Assembly (NCBI GenBank): GCA_964057225.1
Contig: OZ059897.1
Span: 4,588,001 to 4,652,000 of the forward strand
Length of the DNA: 64,000 bases
Direction of reading: 5' to 3'
Source: Auanema rhodensis
Taxonomy: Eukaryota > Nematoda > Chromadorea > Rhabditida > Rhabditidae
Part shown: positions 1-13,690 of the stretch, piece after piece
Numbering within the stretch: the stretch's first letter is position 1
How the letters are laid out: each line of letters starts with the position of its first letter
Notes under the pieces: generated by a model
Databases searched by the model: none
Seen by the model: only the letters and a program-made list of their open reading frames with translations
Told to the model about the DNA's origin: nothing
Program-made: the position numbers and the translations under genes

Positions 1-105
1 CAAATCTGATAACACAGATCAACGCAGCTTAAAAATCCGCCTCGAATGCACTATACTACATTGAGAAACGCTTTATACAAAAATTAGTTATGATCGTATG
101 AAAAA

Positions 106-147
106 TAATGCATTAGTGTATGTTGAGTTCCCATGTACACTCAACAT
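106..147. other. Representative palindrome and dyad within the monomer
   Basis: A perfect 10-bp palindrome, TAATGCATTA, lies at 106-115 and is present in nearly every monomer. It contains an NsiI site (ATGCAT). Directly after it, ATGTTGAGT (120-128) and its exact reverse complement ACTCAACAT (139-147) flank a 10-base spacer. In monomers with GCTGAG the left arm has one mismatch. A weaker dyad, ATCTG/CAGAT around six bases, lies at 4-19. These could extrude as small hairpins or be protein sites. No function is shown. Shown for the first monomer only; it recurs every 351 bp. Confidence 0.7.
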
Positions 148-702
148 TGCTTCCAAAAACATTTTGACAAAAATTTTCCCGAAAAATTTCTGAATAATTT
201 CACAAAAAGTAGATGTTTTTAGATTCTTTTTTTCAAGACGAATACGATGGACAATGTTTTTCAACGAAAAAATCATTTCTTCAGGGTGAAAATCGAGGAT
301 ATAAGTGTGAACATATATCAGTTGATATCTCGGTGCATTTTTAAGTTAACTCAAATCTGATAACACAGATCAACGCAGCTTACAAATCCGCATCGAATGC
401 ACTATACTACATTGAGAAACGCTCTATACAAAAATTAGTTATGATCGTTTGAAAAATAATGCATTAGTGTATGCTGAGTTCCCATGTACACTCAACATTG
501 CTTCCAAAAACATTGTGACAAAAATTTTCCCGAAAAATTTCTAAATAATTTCACAAAAAGTAGGAGTTTTTAGATTTCTTTTTTCAAGGCAAAGACGATG
601 GACAATGTTATTCAACGAAAAAATTAATTCTTCAGGGTGAAAATCGAGGATATAAGTGTGAACCTATATCAGTTGATTACTCGGTGCATTTTTAAGCTAG
701 CG

Positions 703-1054
703 CAAAATCTGATAACACAGATCGACGCAGCTTAAAAATCCGCATCGAATGCACTATACTACATTGAGAAACGCTCTATACAAAAATTAGTTATGATCGT
801 TTGAAAAATAATGCATTAGTGTATGTTGAGTTCCCATGTACACTCAACATTGCTTCCAAAAACATTTTGACAAAAATTTTCCCGAAAAATTTCTAAATAA
901 TTTCACAAAAAGTAGATGTTTTTAGATTCCTTTTTTCAAGACGAATACGATGGACAATGTTTTTTAACGAAAAAATCATTTCTTCAGGGTGAAAATCGAG
1001 GATATAAGTGTGAACATATATCAGTTGATATCTCGGTGCATTTTTAAGCTAACT
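703..1054 (+). repeat. 352-bp monomer with one inserted A
   Basis: The unit starts CAAAATCTG where all others start CAAATCTG. This shifts the register of all later monomers by +1 until the compensating loss at about 20.4 kb. GTTTTTTAACG near 959 is another private change in this copy. Confidence 0.9.
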
Positions 1055-4000
1055 CAAATCTGATAACACAGATCGACGCAGCTTAAAAATCCGCATCGAA
1101 TGCACTATACTACATTGAGAAACGCTCTATACAAAAATTAGTTATGATCGTTTGAAAAATAATGCATTAGTGTATGCTGAGTTCCCATGTACACTCAACA
1201 TTGCTTCCAAAAACATTTTGACAAAAATTTTCCCGAAAAATTTCTAAATAATTTCACAAAAAGTAGATGTTTTTAGATTCCTTTTTTCAAGACGAATACG
1301 ATGGACAATGTTTTTCAACAAAAAAATCATTTCTTCAGGGTGAAAATCGAGGATATAAGTGTGAACATATATCAGTTGATATCTCGGTGCATTTTTAAGT
1401 TAACTCAAATCTGATAACACAGATCAACGCAGCTTAAAAATCCGCCTCGAATGCACTATACTACATTGAGAAACGCTTTATACAAAAATTAGTTATGATC
1501 GTATGAAAAATAATGCATTAGTGTATGTTGAGTTCCCATGTACACTCAACATTGCTTCCAAAAACATTTTGACAAAAATTTTCCCGAAAAATTTCTGAAT
1601 AATTTCACAAAAAGTAGATGTTTTTAGATTCTTTTTTTCAAGACGAATACGATGGACAATGTTTTTCAACGAAAAAATCATTTCTTCAGGGTGAAAATCG
1701 AGGATATAAGTGTGAACATATATCAGTTGATATCTCGGTGCATTTTTAAGCTAACTCAAATCTGATAACACAGATCGACGCAGCTTAAAAATCCGCATCG
1801 AATGCACTATACTACATTGAGAAACGCTCTATACAAAAATTAGTTATGATCGTTTGAAAAATAATGCATTAGTGTATGCTGAGTTCCCATGTACACTCAA
1901 CATTGCTTCCAAAAACATTGTGACAAAAATTTTCCCGAAAAATTTCTAAATAATTTCACAAAAAGTAGATGTTTTTAGATTCCTTTTTTCAAGGCAAAGA
2001 CGATGGACAATGTTATTCAACGAAAAAATTAATTCTTCAGGGTGAAAATCGAGGATATAAGTGTGAACCTATATCAGTTGATATCTCGGTGCATTTTCAA
2101 GCTAGCGCAAATCTGATAACACAGATCGACGCAGCTTAAAAATCCGCATCGAATGCACTATACTACATTGATAAACGCTTAATACAAAAATTAGTTATGA
2201 TCGTTTGAAAAATAATGCATTAGTGTATGTTGAGTTCCCATGTACACTCAACATTGCTTCCAAAAACATTTTGACAAAAATTTTCCCGAAAAATTTCTAA
2301 ATAATTTCACAAAAAGTAGATGTTTTTAGATTCCTTTTTTCAAGACGAATACTATGGACAATGTTTTTCAACGAAAAAATCATTTCTTCAGGGTGAAAAT
2401 CGAGGATATAAGTGTGAACATATATCAGTTGATATCTCGGTGCATTTTTAAGTTAACTCAAATCTGATAACACAGATCAACGCAGCTTAAAAATCCGCCT
2501 CGAATGCACTATACTACATTGAGAAACGCTTTATACAAAAATTAGTTATGATCGTATGAAAAATAATGCATTAGTGTATGTTGAGTTCCCATGTACACTC
2601 AACATTGCTTCCAAAAACATTTTGACAAAAATTTTCCCGAAAAATTTCTAAATAATTTCACAAAAAGTAGATGTTTTTAGATTCCTTTTTTCAAGACGAA
2701 TACGATGGACAATGTTTTTCAACGAAAAAATCATTTCTTCAGGGTGAAAATCGAGGATATAAGTGTGAACATATATCAGTTGATATCTCGGTGCATTTTT
2801 AAGCTAACTCAAATCTGATAACACAGATCGACGCAGCTTAAAAATCCGCATCGAATGCACTATACTACATTGAGAAACGCTCTATACAAAAATTAGTTAT
2901 GATCGTTTGAAAAATAATGCATTAGTGTATGCTGAGTTCCCATGTACACTCAACATTGCTTCCAAAAACATTGTGACAAAAATTTTCCCGAAAAATTTCT
3001 AAATAATTTCACAAAAAGTAGGAGTTTTTAGATTTCTTTTTTCAAGGCAAAGACAATGGACAATGTTATTCAACGAAAAAATTAATTCTTCAGGGTGAAA
3101 ATCGAGGATATAAGTGTGAACCTATATCAGTTGATTACTCGGTGCATTTTTAAGCTAGCGCAAATCTGATAACACAGATCAACGCAGCTTAAAAATCCGC
3201 ATCGAATGCACTATACTACATTGAGAAACGCTCCATACAAAAATTAGTTATGATCGTTTGAAAAATAATGCATTAGTGTATGTTGAGTTCCCATGTACAC
3301 TCAACATTGCTTCCAAAAACATTTTGACAAAAATTTTCCCGAAAAATTTCTGAATAATTTCACAAAAAGTAGATGTTTTTAGATTCTTTTTTTCAAGACG
3401 AATACGATGGACAATGTTTTTCAACGAAAAAATCATTTCTTCAGGGTGAAAATCGAGGATATAAGTGTGAACATATATCAGTTGATATCTCGGTGCATTT
3501 TTAAGCTAACTCAAATCTGATAACACAGATCGACGCAGCTTAAAAATCCGCATCGAATGCACTATACTACATTGAGAAACGCTCTATACAAAAATTAGTT
3601 ATGATCGTTTGAAAAATAATGCATTAGTGTATGCTGAGTTCCCATGTACACTCAACATTGCTTCCAAAAACATTGTGACAAAAATTTTCCCGAAAAATTT
3701 CTAAATAATTTCACAAAAAGTAGATGTTTTTAGATTTCTTTTTTCAAGGCAAAGACGATGGACAATGTTATTCAACGAAAAAATTAATTCTTCAGGGTGA
3801 AAATCGAGGATATAAGTGTGAACCTATATCAGTTGATTACTCGGTGCATTTTTAAGCTAGCGCAAATCTGATAACACAGATCAACGCAGCTTAAAAATCC
3901 GCATCGAATGCACTATACTACATTGAGAAACGCTCTATACAAAAATTAGTTATGATCGTTTGAAAAATAATGCATTAGTGTATGCTGAGTTCCCATGTAC

Positions 4001-6319
4001 ACTCAACATTGCTTCCAAAAACATTGTGACAAAAATTTTCCCGAAAAATTTCTAAATAATTTCACAAAAAGTAGGAGTTTTTAGATTTCTTTTTTCAAGG
4101 CAAAGACAATGGACAATGTTATTCAACGAAAAAATTAATTCTTCAGGGTGAAAATCGAGGATATAAGTGTGAACCTATATCAGTTGATTACTCGGTGCAT
4201 TTTTAAGCTAGCGCAAATCTGATAACACAGATCAACGCAGCTTAAAAATCCGCATCGAATGCACTATACTACATTGAGAAACGCTCCATACAAAAATTAG
4301 TTATGATCGTTTGAAAAATAATGCATTAGTGTATGTTGAGTTCCCATGTACACTCAACATTGCTTCCAAAAACATTTTGACAAAAATTTTCCCGAAAAAT
4401 TTCTGAATAATTTCACAAAAAGTAGATGTTTTTAGATTCTTTTTTTCAAGACAAATACGATGGACAATGTTTTTCAACGAAAAAATCATTTCTTCAGGGT
4501 GAAAATCGAGGATATAAGTGTGAACATATATCAGTTGATATCTCGGTGCATTTTTAAGCTAACTCAAATCTGATAACACAGATCGACGCAGCTTAAAAAT
4601 CCGCATCGAATGCACTATACTACATTGAGAAACGCTCCATACAAAAATTAGTTATGATCGTTTGAAAAATAATGCATTAGTGTATGTTGAGTTCCCATGT
4701 ACACTCAACATTGCTTCCAAAAACATTTTGACAAAAATTTTCCCGAAAAATTTCTGAATAATTTCACAAAAAGTAGATGTTTTTAGATTCTTTTTTTCAA
4801 GACGAATACGATGGACAATGTTATTCAACGAAAAAATTAATTCTTCAGGGTGAAAATCGAGGATATAAGTGTGAACCTATATCAGTTGATATCTCGGTGC
4901 ATTTTTAAGCTAACTCAAATCTGATAACACAGATCGACGCAGCTTAAAAATCCGCATCGAATGCACTATACTACATTGAGAAACGCTCTATACAAAAATT
5001 AGTTATGATCGTTTGAAAAATAATGCATTAGTGTATGCTGAGTTCCCATGTACACTCAACATTGCTTCCAAAAACATTGTGACAAAAATTTTCCCGAAAA
5101 ATTTCTGAATAATTTCACAAAAAGTAGATGTTTTTAGATTCCTTTTTTCAAGGCAAAGACGATGGACAATGTTATTCAACGAAAAAATTAATTCTTCAGG
5201 GTGAAAATCGAGGATATAAGTGTGAACCTATATCAGTTGATATCTCGGTGCATTTTCAAGCTAGCGCAAATCTGATAACACAGATCGACGCAGCTTAAAA
5301 ATCCGCATCGAATGCACTATACTACATTGATAAACGCTTAATACAAAAATTAGTTATGATCGTTTGAAAAATAATGCATTAGTGTATGCTGAGTTCCCAT
5401 GTACACTCAACATTGCTTCCAAAAACATTTTGACAAAAATTTTCCCAAAAAATTTCTGAATAATTTCACAAAAAGTAGATGTTTTTAGATTCTTTTTTTC
5501 AAGACGAATACGATGGACAATGTTTTTCAACGAAAAAATCATTTCTTCAGGGTGAAAATCGAGGATATAAGTGTGAACATATATCAGTTGATATCTCGGT
5601 GCATTTTTAAGCTAACTCAAATCTGATAACACAGATCGACGCAGCTTAAAAATCCGCATCGAATGCACTATACTACATTGAGAAACGCTCTATACAAAAA
5701 TTAGTTATGATCGTTTGAAAAATAATGCATTAGTGTATGCTGAGTTCCCATGTACACTCAACATTGCTTCCAAAAACATTTTGACAAAAATTTTCCCGAA
5801 AAATTTCTGAATAATTTCACAAAAAGTAGATGTTTTTAGATTCTTTTTTTCAAGACGAATACGATGGACAATGTTTTTCAACGAAAAAATCATTTCTTCA
5901 GGGTGAAAATCGAGGATATAAGTGTGAACATATATCAGTTGATATCTCGGTGCATTTTTAAGCTAACTCAAATCTGATAACACAGATCGACGCAGCTTAA
6001 AAATCCGCATCGAATGCACTATACTACATTGAGAAACGCTCTATACAAAAATTAGTTATGATCGTTTGAAAAATAATGCATTAGTGTATGCTGAGTTCCC
6101 ATGTACACTCAACATTGCTTCCAAAAACATTGTGACAAAAATTTTCCCGAAAAATTTCTAAATAATTTCACAAAAAGTAGATGTTTTTAGATTCCTTTTT
6201 TCAAGACGAATACGATGGACAATGTTTTTCAACGAAAAAATCATTTCTTCAGGGTGAAAATCGAGGATATAAGTGTGAACATATATCAGTTGATTACTCG
6301 GTGCATTTTTAAGCTAGCG

Positions 6320-9300
6320 CAAATCTGATAACACAGATCAACGCAACTCAAAAATCCGCATCGAATGCACTATACTACATTGAGAAACGCTCTATACAAA
6401 AATTAGTTATGATCGTTTGAAAAATAATGCATTAGTGTATGCTGAGTTCCCATGTACACTCAACATTGCTTCCAAAAACATTGTGACAAAAATTTTCCCG
6501 AAAAATTTCTAAATAATTTCACAAAAAGTAGGAGTTTTTAGATTTCTTTTCTCAAGGCAAAGACGATGGACAATGTTATTCAACGAAAAAATTAATTCTT
6601 CAGGGTGAAAATCGAGGATATAAGTGTGAACCTATATCAGTTGATTACTCGGTGCATTTTTAAGCTAGCGCAAATCTGATAACACAGATCAACGCAGCTC
6701 AAAAATCCGCATCGAATGCACTATACTACATTGAGAAACGCTCCATACAAAAATTAGTTATGATCGTTTGAAAAATAATGCATTAGTGTATGTTGAGTTC
6801 CCATGTACACTCAACATTGCTTCCAAAAACATTTTGACAAAAATTTTCCCGAAAAATTTCTGAATAATTTTACAAAAAGTAGATGTTTTTAGATTCTTTT
6901 TTTCAAGACGAATACGATGGACAATGTTTTTCAACGAAAAAATCATTTCTTCAGGGTGAAAATCGAGGATATAAGTGTGAACATATATCAGTTGATATCT
7001 CCGTGCATTTTTAAGCTAACTCAAATCTGATAACACAGATCGACGCAGCTTAAAAATCCGCATCGAATGCACTATACTACATTGAGAAACGCTCCATACA
7101 AAAATTAGTTATGATCGTTTGAAAAATAATGCATTAGTGTATGTTGAGTTCCCATGTACACTCAACATTGCTTCCAAAAACATTTTGACAAAAATTTTCC
7201 CGAAAAATTTCTGAATAATTTCACAAAAAGTAGATGTTTTTAGATTCTTTTTTTCAAGACGAATACGATGGACAATGTTTTTCAACGAAAAAATCATTTC
7301 TTCAGGGTGAAAATCGAGGATATAAGTGTGAACATATATCAGTTGATTACTCGGTGCATTTTTAAGCTAGCGCAAATCTGATAACACAGATCAACGCAAC
7401 TCAAAAATCCGCATCGAATGCACTATACTACATTGAGAAACGCTCTATACAAAAATTAGTTATGATCGTTTGAAAAATAATGCATTAGTGTATGCTGAGT
7501 TCCCATGTACACTCAACATTGCTTCCAAAAACATTGTGACAAAAATTTTCCCGAAAAATTTCTAAATAATTTCACAAAAAGTAGGAGTTTTTAGATTTCT
7601 TTTCTCAAGGCAAAGACGATGGACAATGTTATTCAACGAAAAAATTAATTCTTCAGGGTGAAAATCGAGGATATAAGTGTGAACCTATATCAGTTGATTA
7701 CTCGGTGCATTTTTAAGCTAGCGCAAATCTGATAACACAGATCAACGCAGCTCAAAAATCCGCATCGAATGCACTATACTACATTGAGAAACGCTCCATA
7801 CAAAAATTAGTTATGATCGTTTGAAAAATAATGCATTAGTGTATGTTGAGTTCCCATGTACACTCAACATTGCTTCCAAAAACATTTTGACAAAAATTTT
7901 CCCGAAAAATTTCTGAATAATTTCACAAAAAGTAGATGTTTTTAGATTCTTTTTTTCAAGACGAATACGATGGACAATGTTTTTCAACGAAAAAATTAAT
8001 TCTTCAGGGTGAAAATCGAGGATATAAGTGTGAACATATATCAGTTGATATCTCGGTGCATTTTTAAGCTAACTCAAATCTGATAACACAGATCGACGCA
8101 GCTTAAAAATCCGCATCGAATGCACTATACTACATTGAGAAACGCTTTATACAAAAATTAGTTATGATCGTATGAAAAATAATGCATTAGTGTATGTTGA
8201 GTTCCCATGTACACTCAACATTGCTTCCAAAAACATTTTGACAAAAATTTTCCCGAAAAATTTCTAAATAATTTCACAAAAAGTAGATGTTTTTAGATTC
8301 CTTTTTTCAAGACGAATACGATGGACAATGTTTTTCAACGAAAAAATCATTTCTTCAGGGTGAAAATCGAGGATATAAGTGTGAACCTATATCAGTTGAT
8401 TACTCGGTGCATTTTTAAGCTAGCGCAAATCTGATAACACAGATCAACGCAGCTCAAAAATCCGCATCGAATGCACTATACTACATTGAGAAACGCTCCA
8501 TACAAAAATTAGTTATGATCGTTTGAAAAATAATGCATTAGTGTATGTTGAGTTCCCATGTACACTCAACATTGCTTCCAAAAACATTTTGACAAAAATT
8601 TTCCCGAAAAATTTCTGAATAATTTCACAAAAAGTAGATGTTTTTAGATTCTTTTTTTCAAGACGAATACGATGGACAATGTTTTTCAACGAAAAAATTA
8701 ATTCTTCAGGGTGAAAATCGAGGATATAAGTGTGAACATATATCAGTTGATATCTCGGTGCATTTTTAAGCTAACTCAAATCTGATAACACAGATCGACG
8801 CAGCTTAAAAATCCGCATCGAATGCACTATACTACATTGAGAAACGCTTTATACAAAAATTAGTTATGATCGTATGAAAAATAATGCATTAGTGTATGTT
8901 GAGTTCCCATGTACACTCAACATTGCTTCCAAAAACATTTTGACAAAAATTTTCCCGAAAAATTTCTAAATAATTTCACAAAAAGTAGATGTTTTTAGAT
9001 TCCTTTTTTCAAGACGAATACGATGGACAATGTTTTTCAACGAAAAAATCATTTCTTCAGGGTGAAAATCGAGGATATAAGTGTGAACATATATCAGTTG
9101 ATATCTCGGTGCATTTTTAAGCTAACTCAAATCTGATAACACAGATCGACGCAGCTTAAAAATCCGCATCGAATGCACTATACTACATTGAGAAACGCTT
9201 TATACAAAAATTAGTTATGATCGTATGAAAAATAATGCATTAGTGTATGTTGAGTTCCCATGTACACTCAACATTGCTTCCAAAAACATTGTGACAAAAA

Positions 9301-10882
9301 TTTTCCCGAAAAATTTCTAAATAATTTCACAAAAAGTAGGAGTTTTTAGATTTCTTTTCTCAAGGCAAAGACGATGGACAATGTTATTCAACGAAAAAAT
9401 TAATTCTTCAGGGTGAAAATCGAGGATATAAGTGTGAACCTATATCAGTTGATTACTCGGTGCATTTTTAAGCTAGCGCAAATCTGATAACACAGATCAA
9501 CGCAGCTTAAAAATCCGCATCGAATGCACTATACTACATTGAGAAACGCTTTATACAAAAATTAGTTATGATCGTATGAAAAATAATGCATTAGTGTATG
9601 TTGAGTTCCCATGTACACTCAACATTGCTTCCAAAAACATTTTGACAAAAATTTTCCCGAAAAATTTCTAAATAATTTCACAAAAAGTAGATGTTTTTAG
9701 ATTCCTTTTTTCAAGACGAATACGATGGACAATGTTTTTCAACGAAAAAATCATTTCTTCAGGGTGAAAATCGAGGATATAAGTGTGAACCTATATCAGT
9801 TGATTACTCGGTGCATTTTTAAGCTAGCGCAAATCTGATAACACAGATCAACGCAGCTCAAAAATCCGCATCGAATGCACTATACTACATTGAGAAACGC
9901 TCCATACAAAAATTAGTTATGATCGTTTGAAAAATAATGCATTAGTGTATGTTGAGTTCCCATGTACACTCAACATTGCTTCCAAAAACATTTTGACAAA
10001 AATTTTCCCGAAAAATTTCTGAATAATTTCACAAAAAGTAGATGTTTTTAGATTCTTTTTTTCAAGACGAATACGATGGACAATGTTTTTCAACGAAAAA
10101 ATTAATTCTTCAGGGTGAAAATCGAGGATATAAGTGTGAACATATATCAGTTGATATCTCGGTGCATTTTTAAGCTAACTCAAATCTGATAACACAGATC
10201 GACGCAGCTTAAAAATCCGCATCGAATGCACTATACTACATTGAGAAACGCTTTATACAAAAATTAGTTATGATCGTATGAAAAATAATGCATTAGTGTA
10301 TGTTGAGTTCCCATGTACACTCAACATTGCTTCCAAAAACATTTTGACAAAAATTTTCCCGAAAAATTTCTAAATAATTTCACAAAAAGTAGATGTTTTT
10401 AGATTCCTTTTTTCAAGACGAATACGATGGACAATGTTTTTCAACGAAAAAATCATTTCTTCAGGGTGAAAATCGAGGATATAAGTGTGAACATACATCA
10501 GTTGATATCTCGGTGCATTTTTAAGCTAACTCAAATCTGATAACACAGATCGACGCAGCTTAAAAATCCGCATCGAATGCACTATACTACATTGAGAAAC
10601 GCTCCATACAAAAATTAGTTATGATCGTTTGAAAAATAATGCATTAGTGTATGTTGAGTTCCCATGTACACTCAACATTGCTTCCAAAAACATTGTGACA
10701 AAAATTTTCCCGAAAAATTTCTAAATAATTTCACAAAAAGTAGGAGTTTTTAGATTTCTTTTCTCAAGGCAAAGACGATGGACAATGTTATTCAACGAAA
10801 AAATTAATTCTTCAGGGTGAAAATCGAGGATATAAGTGTGAACCTATATCAGTTGATTACTCGGTGCATTTTTAAGCTAGCG
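6320..10882 (+). repeat. Forward-array domain 2: hybrid A and CTTTATAC monomers
   Basis: Thirteen monomers. The monomers starting at 7724, 8426 and 9830 share an unusual hybrid: GCTCAAAAATCC, CCATAC and CTGAATAA as in type A, but TTTTTCAACG followed by TTAATTC. The monomers following them (8075, 8777, 10181) share CTTTATAC, CGTATG, TTTTGAC and ATTCC. This pair therefore recurs as a dimer at 7724-8425, 8426-9127 and 9830-10531, with small end differences (AACCTATATC, AACATATATC and AACATACATC). It points to local dimer amplification. Confidence 0.8.
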
Positions 10883-13690
10883 CAAATCTGATAACACAGA
10901 TCAACGCAGCTTAAAAATCCGCATCGAATGCACTATACTACATTGAGAAACGCTCCATACAAAAATTAGTTATGATCGTTTGAAAAATAATGCATTAGTG
11001 TATGTTGAGTTCCCATGTACACTCAACATTGCTTCCAAAAACATTTTGACAAAAATTTTCCCGAAAAATTTCTGAATAATTTCACAAAAAGTAGATGTTT
11101 TTAGATTCTTTTTTTCAAGACGAATACGATGGACAATGTTTTTCAACGAAAAAATCATTTCTTCAGGGTGAAAATCGAGGATATAAGTGTGAACATATAT
11201 CAGTTGATATCTCGGTGCATTTTCAAGCTAACTCAAATCTGATAACACAGATCGACGCAGCTTAAAAATCCGCATCGAATGCACTATACTACATTGAGAA
11301 ACGCTCTATACAAAAATTAGTTATGATCGTTTGAAAAATAATGCATTAGTGTATGCTGAGTTCCCATGTACACTCAACATTGCTTCCAAAAACATTGTGA
11401 CAAAAATTTTCCCGAAAAATTTCTAAATAATTTCACAAAAAGTAGGAGTTTTTAGATTTCTTTTCTCAAGGCAAAGACGATGGACAATGTTATTCAACGA
11501 AAAAATTAATTCTTCAGGGTGAAAATCGAGGATATAAGTGTGAACCTATATCAGTTGATTACTCGGTGCATTTTTAAGCTAGCGCAAATCTGATAACACA
11601 GATCAACGCAGCTTAAAAATCCGCATCGAATGCACTATACTACATTGAGAAACGCTCCATACAAAAATTAGTTATGATCGTTTGAAAAATAATGCATTAG
11701 TGTATGTTGAGTTCCCATGTACACTCAACATTGCTTCCAAAAACATTTTGACAAAAATTTTCCCGAAAAATTTCTGAATAATTTCACAAAAAGTAGATGT
11801 TTTTAGATTCTTTTTTTCAAGACGAATACGATGGACAATGTTTTTCAACGAAAAAATCATTTCTTCAGGGTGAAAATCGAGGATATAAGTGTGAACATAT
11901 ATCAGTTGATATCTCGGTGCATTTTTAAGCTAACTCAAATCTGATAACACAGATCGACGCAGTTTAAAAATCCGCATCGAATGCACTATACTACATTGAG
12001 AAACGCTCTATACAAAAATTAGTTATGATCGTTTGAAAAATAATGCATTAGTGTATGCTGAGTTCCCATGTACACTCAACATTGCTTCCAAAAACATTGT
12101 GACAAAAATTTTCCCGAAAAATTTCTAAATAATTTCACAAAAAGTAGATGTTTTTAGATTCCTTTTTTCAAGACGAATACGATGGACAATGTTTTTCAAC
12201 GAAAAAATCATTTCTTCAGGGTGAAAATCGAGGATATAAGTGTGAACATATATCAGTTGATTACTCGGTGCATTTTTAAGCTAGCGCAAATCTGATAACA
12301 CAGATCAACGCAACTCAAAAATCCGCATCGAATGCACTATACTACATTGAGAAACGCTCTATACAAAAATTAGTTATGATCGTTTGAAAAATAATGCATT
12401 AGTGTATGCTGAGTTCCCATGTACACTCAACATTGCTTCCAAAAACATTGTGACAAAAATTTTCCCGAAAAATTTCTAAATAATTTCACAAAAAGTAGGA
12501 GTTTTTAGATTTCTTTTCTCAAGGCAAAGACGATGGACAATGTTATTCAACGAAAAAATTAATTCTTCAGGGTGAAAATCGAGGATATAAGTGTGAACCT
12601 ATATCAGTTGATTACTCGGTGCATTTTTAAGCTAGCGCAAATCTGATAACACAGATCAACGCAGCTTAAAAATCCGCATCGAATGCACTATACTACATTG
12701 AGAAACGCTCCATACAAAAATTAGTTATGATCGTTTGAAAAATAATGCATTAGTGTATGTTGAGTTCCCATGTACACTCAACATTGCTTCCAAAAACATT
12801 TTGACAAAAATTTTCCCGAAAAATTTCTGAATAATTTCACAAAAAGTAGATGTTTTTAGATTCTTTTTTTCAAGACGAATACGATGGACAATGTTTTTCA
12901 ACGAAAAAATCATTTCTTCAGGGTGAAAATCGAGGATATAAGTGTGAACATATATCAGTTGATATCTCGGTGCATTTTTAAGCTAACTCAAATCTGATAA
13001 CACAGATCGACGCAGCTTAAAAATCCGCATCGAATGCACTATACTACATTGAGAAACGCTCTATACAAAAATTAGTTATGATCGTTTGAAAAATAATGCA
13101 TTAGTGTATGCTGAGTTCCCATGTACACTCAACATTGCTTCCAAAAACATTGTGACAAAAATTTTCCCGAAAAATTTCTAAATAATTTCACAAAAAGTAG
13201 GAGTTTTTAGATTTCTTTTCTCAAGGCAAAGACGATGGACAATGTTATTCAACGAAAAAATTAATTCTTCAGGGTGAAAATCGAGGATATAAGTGTGAAC
13301 CTATATCAGTTGATTACTCGGTGCATTTTTAAGCTAGCGCAAATCTGATAACACAGATCAACGCAGCTCAAAAATCCGCATCGAATGCACTATACTACAT
13401 TGAGAAACGCTCCATACAAAAATTAGTTATGATCGTTTGAAAAATAATGCATTAGTGTATGTTGAGTTCCCATGTACACTCAACATTGCTTCCAAAAACA
13501 TTTTGACAAAAATTTTCCCGAAAAATTTCTAAATAATTTCACAAAAAGTAGATGTTTTTAGATTCCTTTTTTCAAGACGAATACGATGGACAATGTTTTT
13601 CAACGAAAAAATCATTTCTTCAGGGTGAAAATCGAGGATATAAGTGTGAACATATATCAGTTGATATCTCGGTGCATTTTCAAGCTAACT

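Larger units (their letters stand above)
1..6319 (+). repeat. Forward-array domain 1: heterogeneous monomers
   Basis: Eighteen monomers with variants rare elsewhere. GCCTCGAATGC in place of GCATCGAATGC occurs in the monomers starting at 1, 1406 and 2459, each with CTTTATAC and CGTATG (2459 and 1406 preceded by AAGTTAACT). TTGATAAACGCTTAATAC occurs in those starting at 2108 and 5267. B-type units here read GATTTCTTTTTTCAAGG (for example near 580, 3035, 4085), whereas from 6.5 kb on they read GATTTCTTTTCTCAAGG. Some units are hybrids, for example 4565-4915, which has a type A front and a TTATTC/TTAATTC back. No gene is seen. Confidence 0.85.

Noticed and set aside
88-276. 62-codon open frame (starting MIFSLKNIVHR) on the minus strand, recurring in dozens of monomers of the forward array and on the plus strand of the inverted arm
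   Set aside because: It exists only in monomers where one base gives CAG in place of TAG and where ATGATT is kept; most monomers lack it. It has no recognised domain and no flanking signals, and it follows the repeat and its inversion exactly. It is a chance frame in a satellite.
1343-1361. CENP-B box-like match (reverse complement TTTCGTTGAAAAACATT type) in each monomer
   Set aside because: The first half resembles the motif (TTTCGTTG and the central A), but the essential CGGG half is absent. The match is not better than expected in a sequence of this size. The coordinates mark only one approximate example.
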